Positions 1 to 5,068 of a stretch of DNA of 5,328 nt are shown piece after piece. A program made the position numbers and the translations under genes. Below the pieces are notes generated by a model. That model did not search any database and was not told the DNA's origin. It saw nothing but the letters and a program-made list of their open reading frames with translations. This DNA comes from Ignavibacteria bacterium (GTDB lineage Bacteria > Bacteroidota > Ignavibacteria > Tepidaquicellales > Tepidaquicellaceae). Numbering within the stretch: the first letter of the stretch is position 1; every line of letters starts with the position of its first letter. Location: the NCBI GenBank assembly GCA_018058125.1, contig JAGPCH010000140.1, positions 1-5,328 of the forward strand, written 5' to 3'.

Positions 1-52
1 GATATGCATAGTAAACTCCGTTTCTTATGATTGTAAACCCTGAAACCTTCAT
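1..52 (-). CDS. N-terminal fragment of a probable glycosyltransferase (runs off left edge)
   Basis: An ATG at 52-50 opens a frame that stays open to the window edge, giving 17 residues that begin MKVSGFTIIRNG. This opening resembles the first beta strand and the RN motif seen at the N-terminus of one group of GT2-like glycosyltransferases (from memory, MKVSGFT.IRN...). The start codon directly follows the TAG stop of the ABC exporter (55-53) with no spacer. An AGGA at 59-56 inside the end of the exporter gene could act as its ribosome site, so the two genes are probably co-transcribed and translationally coupled. Position after an exporter and two glycosyltransferases fits a glycan role. Only 17 codons are visible, so the family call is tentative; that a gene starts here is better supported than its function. 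Confidence 0.55.
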   Translation of the reverse strand, partial: MKVSGFTIIRNGVYYAY

Positions 53-1888
53 CTATCCTGCATTCTCCTGATGTCTGAACTGCATGTTATACAACTTTTT
101 ATAAACTCCGCTTGAAGTCAGAAGCTGATCATGTGTTCCCATCTCAGCTATGTTTCCCTTATCAATAACAACAATGGCATCGGCATTCTGAATTGTGGAT
201 AGTCTGTGAGCAATGACAATTGAAGTTCTGCCAAGCATCAGTCTCTCAATTGCCTGCTGTACAAGTATTTCGGATTCGGTATCCAGCGAAGATGTGGCTT
301 CGTCAAGAATTAATATCGGCGGATTCTTAAGCAATGCTCTTGCGATCGAAAGCCGCTGTCTCTCGCCTCCGGAAAGTTTAACGCCTCTGTCTCCTATGAT
401 TGTGTCATATCCGTTGTCCAGATTCTCAATGAACTTGTGAGCATTAGCCGCTTTTGCAGCATCGATGATCTGCGAATCGGGTATTGTACTCTCGCCGTAC
501 GCAATATTATTTTTTACAGTATCATTAAAAAGAATTGTCTCCTGAGTGACTATGCCCATTAGCTTTCTGAGCGATTCAATTTTAAGATCCTTAATATTGG
601 TACCGTCAAAAAGTAAAGCTCCTTCCGTCAGATCATAGAACCTCGGTATTAGATCGACGAGCGTTGACTTTCCTGCGCCGCTGGGACCCACTATGGCAAT
701 GATCTTTCCTTTGCTGATAGTAAGATCAATATTCTTTAAAATGTAATCGCTCTTTTCATATTTGAATGAAGCATCTTTGAATTCAATACTGTTATTGAAT
801 TCAGTAACGATCAAAGCATCCGGCTTATCTGTAATAGTTGCGGGAGTGTCCAGTAATCTGAATACTCTTTCTGCTGCCGCTGTTCCTTCTTTGTAACTGT
901 TGAACATCTGACCGAAGAGTTTCAGCGAAGGCATCATCTGAAAGAAAATCGCAAGATAAAATATAAATGCTCCCGGCGTCATGTCGCTTTCGCCTTTGAT
1001 AATGTCAGAACCGAAGAAATAAAGTATGATGACAATCGTAATTACTCCTATGAATTCCGAGATAGGGGAGCCGAGCGCTCTCTTTCTTGCAAGTTTAACA
1101 AGTATATTAAAATAATCATTGTTCTCCTTTTCGAATTTATTCTTTTCGTAATCTTCCATCCCGAAAGCTTTTACAACTCTTATAGCTCCAAGTGTTTCGT
1201 CCAGTGTGGAAGTAATATCGGATATCTTTTCCTGCGACTTAGTGCTGCTTCTCTTTAATGAATTTCCAACCTTACTTAAAATGAATGCCGTCACCGGCGC
1301 AAGTAAAAATATTATGAGCGTTAGTTTCCAGTTGAACATGAACAGAACAACCGAATAAATTATGATCGATGGAGGATCCCTGAACAGACTGTTGATAACA
1401 GCAATCAGCGAATCTTTTACTATCTGTACGTCATTGATAATTCTTGATATGAGATTTCCTTTTCTTTCATCTGTATAAAATCCCAGAGGCAGATCGAGAT
1501 AATGTGTATAAAGATCGAAGCGGAGATCTTTGAGGATTCCTTGTTCTACAGTAGCCATAAAAAATGTCTGAAGATAAGTGAACAGATTCTTCAGAAAGAA
1601 TGTAACAAGTATCCCGAGACACAGATATTTCAACACATCCAGCTTATCATAATCGGCAACGAGTTTTCCGAAATAAACGGTTATAATATCCTTTATGTCA
1701 AACACGGATGTGATCTCTTTTCCGGCTGCAACTTTCGGAGCTTCGCTGAACAGCAGATCAATAAAAGGAAACAACATCATTACTGAAAGCAGACTGAAGA
1801 CCACTACCAGTAATGTGAATATATTTGCCGCTATTAATTGTTTAAGATATGGCTTTGAATATGCTAAGATTCTTTTGAATTGTGTCAT
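53..1888 (-). CDS. MsbA-type ABC exporter (fused transmembrane and ATPase domains)
   Basis: This 611-residue protein is a complete half-transporter with a type IV exporter fold, working as a homodimer in the inner membrane to flip a lipid-linked or hydrophobic substrate using ATP. The N-terminal half (about 1-330) has six likely membrane segments, near 18-42, 86-112, 165-187, 188-207, 278-297 and 305-325. The ATPase half has the A-loop Tyr377, Walker A GPSGAGKS (401-408), Q-loop Gln449, signature LSGGERQR (505-512), Walker B ILILDE (525-530), D-loop SSLD (533-536) and switch His561. Every catalytic element is intact. The length is normal for MsbA and related exporters. The ATG at 1888-1886 is preceded by AT-rich DNA without a Shine-Dalgarno, as is common in Bacteroidota. 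Its neighbours make glycans, so a lipid A-core, O-antigen or glycolipid flippase is the best inference. Sequence alone cannot separate this from a drug or peptide exporter. Confidence 0.93.
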   Translation of the reverse strand: MTQFKRILAYSKPYLKQLIAANIFTLLVVVFSLLSVMMLFPFIDLLFSEAPKVAAGKEITSVFDIKDIITVYFGKLVADYDKLDVLKYLCLGILVTFFLKNLFTYLQTFFMATVEQGILKDLRFDLYTHYLDLPLGFYTDERKGNLISRIINDVQIVKDSLIAVINSLFRDPPSIIIYSVVLFMFNWKLTLIIFLLAPVTAFILSKVGNSLKRSSTKSQEKISDITSTLDETLGAIRVVKAFGMEDYEKNKFEKENNDYFNILVKLARKRALGSPISEFIGVITIVIILYFFGSDIIKGESDMTPGAFIFYLAIFFQMMPSLKLFGQMFNSYKEGTAAAERVFRLLDTPATITDKPDALIVTEFNNSIEFKDASFKYEKSDYILKNIDLTISKGKIIAIVGPSGAGKSTLVDLIPRFYDLTEGALLFDGTNIKDLKIESLRKLMGIVTQETILFNDTVKNNIAYGESTIPDSQIIDAAKAANAHKFIENLDNGYDTIIGDRGVKLSGGERQRLSIARALLKNPPILILDEATSSLDTESEILVQQAIERLMLGRTSIVIAHRLSTIQNADAIVVIDKGNIAEMGTHDQLLTSSGVYKKLYNMQFRHQENAG

Positions 1889-1960
1889 TTAATATGATTC
1901 GTTTATGTTACACTTATTTTGATTATTACCATAAATTCTTAATATCCAAAAACAAAGTAT

Positions 1961-1990
1961 GTCATTCCCGCGTGCTCCTGGCGGGAATCC
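1961..1990 (-). repeat. 30-bp palindromic element, copy A (inverted)
   Basis: This copy is the exact reverse complement of the copies at 2359-2388 and 2477-2506. Its core is an 8-bp perfect stem, ATTCCCGC and GCGGGAAT, around a 9-nt GC-rich loop, bounded by GTC on one side and CC on the other. It begins 12 nt beyond the stop codon of the GIY-YIG gene and lies about 70 nt upstream of the exporter start. It could end transcripts or stabilise their 3' ends, but no T-run follows the hairpin on either strand. The ATTCCC...GGGAAT design recalls the dRS3 repeats of Neisseria, although the spacer here is 13 nt rather than 8. Confidence 0.85.
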
Positions 1991-2002
1991 AATCATCACC
2001 CT

Positions 2003-2329
2003 TTACTTTAATGGAAAAGTTAGATCGAGCATTTCTTCAGTTCCCCCAATTTCATAAAACAAATCATTCCATTCAGGATTTGTTTTTTCTATCAGTCTTA
2101 TTTTCCATTTCCTGTTCCACTTTTTGATTTGTTTTTCTCGTTCTATTGCTATTTTGATATCATTTGTTTGTTCATACCAAACTAACTTATTAACATTATA
2201 CTTTGCAGTAAAGCCTTTTACTTCGTTTCTTTTATGCTCAGCAACTCTTCTTATTAGATTATTTGTAACTCCATTGTAAAGTGTACCGTTCTTTTCACTA
2301 GCAAGTAAGTAATCAAAATAAGTTTTCAT
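2003..2329 (-). CDS. GIY-YIG superfamily endonuclease (COG2827/YhbQ-like), small single-domain
   Basis: This 108-residue protein consists of one GIY-YIG nuclease domain, a fold that cuts DNA with a divalent metal. The first strand is YFDYLL (4-9), where relatives usually have YVYIL, and the second motif is LYNGVT (17-22) where relatives have LY(I/V)GVT. Downstream, conserved family residues are present: Arg27/Arg28, His32, the GFTAKYNV stretch (39-46), the EREKQIKKW block (63-71) with the expected catalytic Glu, and the NPEW motif (84-87) near the C-terminus. Length matches the stand-alone family. Two normally hydrophobic core positions are polar (Asp6 and Asn19), so activity may be reduced. 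The ATG at 2329-2327 has AAAGG directly before it, too close to be a good ribosome site. The gene is framed by inverted copies of a palindromic repeat, suggesting it belongs to that element and not to the glycan operon. Family call secure; biological role unknown. Confidence 0.88.
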   Translation of the reverse strand: MKTYFDYLLASEKNGTLYNGVTNNLIRRVAEHKRNEVKGFTAKYNVNKLVWYEQTNDIKIAIEREKQIKKWNRKWKIRLIEKTNPEWNDLFYEIGGTEEMLDLTFPLK

Positions 2330-2358
2330 CCTTTGAAATTTTTATGATCTATTCAAAT

Positions 2359-2388
2359 GGATTCCCGCCAGGAGCACGCGGGAATGAC
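2359..2388 (+). repeat. 30-bp palindromic element, copy B
   Basis: This copy is identical to copy C (2477-2506) and the exact reverse complement of copy A (1961-1990). The identity with copy C extends to 35 bp, from ATGG before it to AAA after it (2357-2391 against 2475-2509). It lies 29 nt upstream of the GIY-YIG start codon, so copies A and B bracket that gene as an inverted pair. The stem is ATTCCCGC (2361-2368) and GCGGGAAT (2378-2385). Confidence 0.88.
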
Positions 2389-2394
2389 AAATTG

Positions 2395-2420
2395 TCGGGA
2401 TTTAATCCGATGTGTCGGAT
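2395..2420. other. Alternating hairpin: three mutually pairing segments
   Basis: ATCCGA (2405-2410), TGTG loop, TCGGAT (2415-2420) form a perfect 6-bp stem with a 4-nt loop. The left arm can instead pair with TCGGGATT (2395-2402) just upstream, with one bulged G. The two folds exclude each other, an arrangement of the attenuator type, but no leader peptide or T-run is nearby and the segment lies between two palindromic repeats. It may simply be another repeat remnant. Confidence 0.4.
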
Positions 2421-2426
2421 CAAAGA

Positions 2427-2474
2427 TCCAAAATGCAAAATCTAAAATCAAAATATTCCAAATCCCAAATCAAC
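2427..2474. repeat. Degenerate heptamer tract, TC(C/T)AAAA-like
   Basis: From 2427 the sequence reads as successive 7-mers TCCAAAA, TGCAAAA, TCTAAAA, then less regular TCAAAAT, ATTCCAA, ATCCCAA. The 7-bp period is clear in the first three units and decays after. It fills the gap between palindromic copies B and C together with the hairpin to its left. It recalls short tandemly repeated heptamers known from cyanobacteria; no coding role is seen. Confidence 0.4.
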
Positions 2475-2476
2475 AT

Positions 2477-2506
2477 GGATTCCCGCCAGGAGCACGCGGG
2501 AATGAC
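2477..2506 (+). repeat. 30-bp palindromic element, copy C
   Basis: This copy is identical to copy B, 118 bp to its left, and inverted relative to copy A. It lies 25 nt beyond the stop codon of the WaaE-like glycosyltransferase. Three copies identical over 30 bp within 550 bp of otherwise AT-rich DNA imply recent duplication or ongoing homogenisation. On the transcript of the glycan operon its 8-bp GC-rich stem could block 3' decay or end transcription, but there is no T-run after it. Confidence 0.88.
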
Positions 2507-2531
2507 AAAATAAAGAAAAACTTTTTAACTT

Positions 2532-3287
2532 TTATTTATCTGTCTTACTCTGCAATTCCCTGATCTTCATATAATTAAGAAGTTTTGTGATCATATGAAA
2601 CTTTGATACCATCAGCCCTTCCGTACCGTCAAGAAAATTTCCTTTTATAATAAATTGTTTGAAGAATGCAATACGCGGAAGGATAAGTATATCAAAGAAT
2701 CCGATCTTTTTCTTATTCATCTTTTCCACTGCAGAAAGATCTGAGTAGTTATTAATTCTAATAACATACTCGCTTAAGGAAGTCACTGTGTAATGCAGAA
2801 TCTCATTCTTAAGCTTACCGGTAAGTCCATTCACCATATAGCTCTCATGAACCTGTCTGTCTGTTATATCCGCCGCTGATTTTTTAAAAAGCCGCATCTG
2901 ATAATTCGGATACCAGCCTCCGTGCTTTATCCATTTATTAAGGAAAAAGCTTTTCCTTGGAATTAAAAAACCTTCTCCGTTTATTTCCTTTTGTGAAATT
3001 TTCTGTCTGATCTCTAATTCAAGTTCTGTGGTACAACGTTCATCGGCATCAATCGAAAACACCCAGTCAGTTTTCACTTTCGAAAGTATGAATCTTCTCT
3101 GATCCGCGAATCCTTTCCATTCATTCTGATAGAGAGTAACTTTATGCCTGCTGATGATCTCAACAGTTTTATCAGTACTGAATGCATCAACGACAATTAC
3201 CTCATCACACCAGAGAATGCTTCTGATCGCATCTTCAATATTTTGCTCTTCATTTTTACAAATGACAATGCCTGTGATAAGATTCAA
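2532..3287 (-). CDS. GT2 family glycosyltransferase, WaaE/KdtX-like
   Basis: This 251-residue enzyme should transfer a sugar from a nucleotide-sugar to a lipopolysaccharide core or other envelope acceptor at the cytoplasmic face of the inner membrane. The GT-A fold signatures are present in order: the nucleotide-binding CKNEEQNI (10-17), VDAFSTDKT (33-41), the metal-binding DAD in SIDADER (78-84), the acceptor region with GGWYPNYQMRLF (123-134) and VHES (146-149). The C-terminal part has the hydrophobic stretch 195-214 and the NFLDGTEG motif (217-224) typical of WaaE relatives, suggesting membrane contact. Length is normal for the family. The start is TTG at 3287-3285; an in-frame stop only 9 nt upstream leaves no better start, and the protein aligns from its first strand. 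It follows the other glycosyltransferase by 9 nt, so co-translation is likely. The sugar transferred cannot be read from sequence. Confidence 0.9.
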   Translation of the reverse strand: MNLITGIVICKNEEQNIEDAIRSILWCDEVIVVDAFSTDKTVEIISRHKVTLYQNEWKGFADQRRFILSKVKTDWVFSIDADERCTTELELEIRQKISQKEINGEGFLIPRKSFFLNKWIKHGGWYPNYQMRLFKKSAADITDRQVHESYMVNGLTGKLKNEILHYTVTSLSEYVIRINNYSDLSAVEKMNKKKIGFFDILILPRIAFFKQFIIKGNFLDGTEGLMVSKFHMITKLLNYMKIRELQSKTDK

Positions 3288-3296
3288 ATTTTTAGG

Positions 3297-4133
3297 TTAA
3301 TTTAAAATCGGTTCTTTTTTGATTAAGCCATTACTGCAGAAATACTCAGTGTCATTTTTAACTTTATTGTAATAACGTTTATTAGCTTCAGCTTCAATGG
3401 TCTTTTTGTGAAATATATGATACTGTACCGACAAATTTCTGATCGACCTGATCTCCGCTCCGTAAAGCCTGAGTCTTCTTTCGACATCAGTATCTTCTCC
3501 GTAACCTGGTCCGATGAAGTTCTCATCAAATCCGTTGATGGCAGTCAGAAGTTCTTTAGGCAGGGAAAAATTAGATCCGAGAATGCCCACATCTGATTTG
3601 ATCAAAAGTTTTCTCATGACCTTATTCTTTATGATGATCCCTTCTTCTGCATTGTAGCTGCCTTCGGGTTTATGCAAAAGACTTTCTTTAATGAGTTTAA
3701 AATTCAGTTTCTGATAACTCTTGTTCAGTATTTTTTCTATTGTAAGTGAATCAGATATTTCTTTTCCCAGATAAACTCTTCTGCCGAAAAGAGCTGTATT
3801 CTCTTTTTTGTGAATATAATGCGCTTCTACGAATTCGCTGTGCGGAATGCAGTCGCCGTCTATAAAAATCAGATAATCAGATTCAGATTTTCTGATGCAT
3901 TGATTCAGTATTTTATTCTTCCTGAAACCGTCATCATCCTGCCAAACGTGTTTAATATTAAGATCTGCACGTTTGATTCTTTCATTGATAAAATCTTTCA
4001 TTTCACTTCCCGAGCCGTCATCGGAAATAATTATTTCAAAATCTTTAAAGGTTTGAATAGACAACGCGGCGAGTATCAGTTCGAGATTTCTGATCTTATT
4101 GTAAACGGAAATTATAAGTGAAGCTTTGCTCAT
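3297..4133 (-). CDS. GT2 family glycosyltransferase with galactosyltransferase-like C-terminal region
   Basis: This 278-residue GT-A enzyme has the N-terminal SVYNK (9-13), the SDDGSGS nucleotide-binding loop (37-43), WQDDDGFRKNKILN (64-77), which is typical of this subgroup and precedes the metal-binding DGD (92-94), and the C-terminal block LGSNFSLPK (185-193), NGFDENF (200-206) and GYGEDTDVERRL (210-221). The Gly-Glu-Asp element is the probable catalytic-base region and marks the domain also found in beta-1,4-galactosyltransferases and chondroitin polymerases (Glyco_transf_7C type). Donor and acceptor remain unknown. The ATG at 4133-4131 overlaps the TGA of the methyltransferase by four bases (ATGA), a classic sign of translational coupling. 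Its TAA at 3299-3297 is in the same frame as the next gene, with only three codons between stop and TTG start. A polar tail rich in Lys and Asn follows the catalytic domain. Confidence 0.9.
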   Translation of the reverse strand: MSKASLIISVYNKIRNLELILAALSIQTFKDFEIIISDDGSGSEMKDFINERIKRADLNIKHVWQDDDGFRKNKILNQCIRKSESDYLIFIDGDCIPHSEFVEAHYIHKKENTALFGRRVYLGKEISDSLTIEKILNKSYQKLNFKLIKESLLHKPEGSYNAEEGIIIKNKVMRKLLIKSDVGILGSNFSLPKELLTAINGFDENFIGPGYGEDTDVERRLRLYGAEIRSIRNLSVQYHIFHKKTIEAEANKRYYNKVKNDTEYFCSNGLIKKEPILN

Positions 4134-4765
4134 TTATTCTTTAGCTTAATATCTAATTTTTCCAACATTGAAAGTTCAAATAAACCATTTTTAAAATATA
4201 CGGTATCGGATTTGTCTACGTACCAAACATCATAATCATTATTTTTCATCCATTCTTTAATTTCTTTTATGAACGGATTCGTATAGTTTTTCCAGTGGGT
4301 TTCTATTGAAATAACGGAAGGTCTGCTTTTCATGTATTTAAGCACATACCACTCGCCGCCTTCAATGTCTATCGAGATCAGATCAATAGTGCCGTCATCT
4401 ATCTTATCAAATGTCAGAGAGTCTACAATTATCTTTTTTGTATCATCTTCGACATACTTATCATTTACCATTGCAGGGGAGGATTCCAGTTCATCAACAA
4501 ATGTAGAAGACTTTGCTTTATTCAGCACGACAGTTCCGTCCGAATCCCATACTGCTACAGGAAATAATTTAACCGATTCATATTCGGAAAAGTAAGTACG
4601 GATCTTTTCGACAGATTCAGGATCGGCTTCCACTAAAGTGGTTTTGAGATTATCTTTTGTGAATAATAATATATTGGAAGTCTCGGGGAGGAAAACCCCG
4701 ACCTCTGCAACGTGATGAAAAATCAGGTCTTTGCTCTTACATTTATTATAAAGTTTATCGTTCAA
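4130..4765 (-). CDS. FkbM family SAM-dependent methyltransferase
   Basis: This 211-residue protein should place a methyl group from S-adenosylmethionine on a hydroxyl, probably of a sugar in the glycan made by its neighbours. The family hallmark DLISIDIEGGEWYVLKYM (128-145) is clear, and TTLVEADPES (42-51) matches the second Rossmann strand with its acidic ribose-binding Glu46. The glycine-rich loop is unusual: VAEVGVFLPETSN (19-31) replaces the common DVGANxG form. Length is near the lower normal range. The start used here is TTG at 4765-4763; the frame remains open for 30 codons further upstream (to 4766-4855) but contains no ATG, GTG or TTG, so TTG is the best choice. No Shine-Dalgarno is seen. 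It is the first gene of the leftward operon and overlaps the next gene by ATGA. Domain call secure; target inferred from context. Confidence 0.88.
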   Translation of the reverse strand: MNDKLYNKCKSKDLIFHHVAEVGVFLPETSNILLFTKDNLKTTLVEADPESVEKIRTYFSEYESVKLFPVAVWDSDGTVVLNKAKSSTFVDELESSPAMVNDKYVEDDTKKIIVDSLTFDKIDDGTIDLISIDIEGGEWYVLKYMKSRPSVISIETHWKNYTNPFIKEIKEWMKNNDYDVWYVDKSDTVYFKNGLFELSMLEKLDIKLKNK

Positions 4766-4781
4766 AATATTTTTGATTTGC

Positions 4782-4789
4782 CAAAAATA
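4782..4789 (-). promoter_or_regulatory. Possible Bacteroidota-type -7 box upstream of the methyltransferase
   Basis: On the minus strand the sequence TATTTTTG fits the TAnnTTTG -7 consensus of the Bacteroidota housekeeping sigma factor. It lies 16 nt before the TTG start, giving a very short leader. No TTTG -33 partner is visible at the right distance, and the region is AT-rich, so chance is a real alternative. Confidence 0.2.
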
Positions 4790-4829
4790 CGCATATTTAC
4801 TTTTAAGTTGAAGTGAATTGTTTGGAATT

Positions 4830-4871
4830 AAGTAATAAGTATCAGGTATTAAGTATTAGGTATTAAGTATT
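4830..4871. repeat. Heptamer array A(A/G)GTATT, six units
   Basis: Six consecutive 7-mers read AAGTAAT, AAGTATC, AGGTATT, AAGTATT, AGGTATT, AAGTATT. The last four alternate G and A at position 2, making a 14-bp higher-order unit repeated twice. The array lies 65 nt upstream of the methyltransferase start. A further AGGTATT-AAGT copy occurs at 5097-5107, on the far side of the AATTGAT array, so the two arrays are nested or the first was split. No coding role is visible. Confidence 0.7.
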
Positions 4872-4878
4872 TTTCCTA

Positions 4879-4911
4879 CGGCAGAGTCTTATGATCTTCC
4901 GGAATCTGCCG
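4879..4911. other. Hairpin-forming inverted repeat between the two heptamer arrays
   Basis: CGGCAGA (4879-4885) and TCTGCCG (4905-4911) are perfect 7-bp arms around a 19-nt spacer that itself contains the 8-bp palindrome TTCCGGAA (4897-4904). It is a GC-rich island in a very AT-rich region. No T-run follows it on either strand, so it is a poor intrinsic terminator; a protein-binding site or repeat remnant is possible. Confidence 0.45.
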
Positions 4912-4920
4912 AAGCTAAAT

Positions 4921-5068
4921 AATTGATAATTGATAATTGATAATTGATAATTGATAATTGATAATTGATAATTGATAATTGATAATTGATAATTGATAAT
5001 TGATAATTGATAATTGATAATTGATAATTGATAATTGATAATTGAATAATTGATAATTGAATAATTGA
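4921..5068. repeat. Heptanucleotide tandem array, AATTGAT x 17 plus variants
   Basis: Seventeen perfect head-to-tail copies of AATTGAT occupy 4921-5039, followed by AATTGAAT, AATTGAT, AATTGAAT and a partial AATTGA to 5068. The two variants each gain one A, only at the right end, so the array has a perfect body and a degenerate border, as expected when slippage homogenises the centre. The minus strand (ATCAATT) has no stop in any frame and would read as a repeating SIINYQL heptapeptide, which explains the long spurious open frame there. The plus strand meets TGA. Copy number is likely to vary between strains and may be misassembled. It lies 155 bp upstream of the methyltransferase start. Confidence 0.97.
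5014..5042 (+). promoter_or_regulatory. Right-most sigma70-like match generated by the AATTGAT array
   Basis: TTGATA (5014-5019) and GATAAT (5037-5042) are separated by exactly 17 bp, each one mismatch from the sigma70 consensus TTGACA and TATAAT. Because 23 bp is three repeat units plus two bases, the same arrangement recurs at every unit of the array on the plus strand; this is the last exact one. It would point to the short frame starting at 5110. If the host is a Bacteroidota relative, whose main sigma factor prefers another consensus, the match may be meaningless. Confidence 0.2.

Larger units (their letters stand above)
1961..2506. mobile_element. Candidate small inserted unit: GIY-YIG gene bounded by inverted palindromic repeats
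   Basis: The segment begins with one copy of a 30-bp palindromic element (1961-1990) and ends with an exact reverse complement of it (2477-2506), with another such copy at 2359-2388. One GIY-YIG nuclease gene lies inside. It sits between genes that otherwise form a tight same-strand glycan operon with spacings of -4 to 9 nt, so it looks like an interruption. No transposase is present and no clear target-site duplication is seen; AAAACAAAG (1949-1957) and AAAATAAAG (2507-2515) are similar, but the left one is not adjacent to the repeat and both are low complexity. Mobility is therefore an inference from layout. The unit could instead end at the inner copy, 1961-2388. Confidence 0.35.

Noticed and set aside
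213..440. Plus-strand open frame opposite the exporter ATPase domain
   Set aside because: It lies antisense to the signature, Walker B and switch region of an intact ABC gene, which fully explains the sequence.
1502..2127. Plus-strand open frames opposite the exporter N-terminus and the GIY-YIG 3' end
   Set aside because: They are antisense to clear coding regions or cross the repeat, and show no domain or start signal of their own.
1961..2506. CRISPR array formed by the three 30-bp repeats
   Set aside because: There are only three copies, one is inverted, the spacings are very unequal, a gene lies between two of them, and no cas gene is present.
1949..2515. Target-site duplication around the nuclease island (AAAACAAAG and AAAATAAAG)
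   Set aside because: The copies differ at one base, the left one is three bases away from the repeat, and both are A-rich low complexity, so chance is likely.
2507..2534. Intrinsic terminator after the WaaE-like gene
   Set aside because: The GC-rich hairpin is not followed by a T-run in the direction of transcription, and the A/T-rich stretch before it makes no stable stem.
3323..4121. Open frames on either strand within the galactosyltransferase-like gene
   Set aside because: The main minus frame has all GT2 motifs in order; the other frames are shadows.
4332..4595. Plus-strand frame of 87 codons, Ser/Thr-rich
   Set aside because: It is antisense to the FkbM core, including its family motif, and its composition is what that complement would give.
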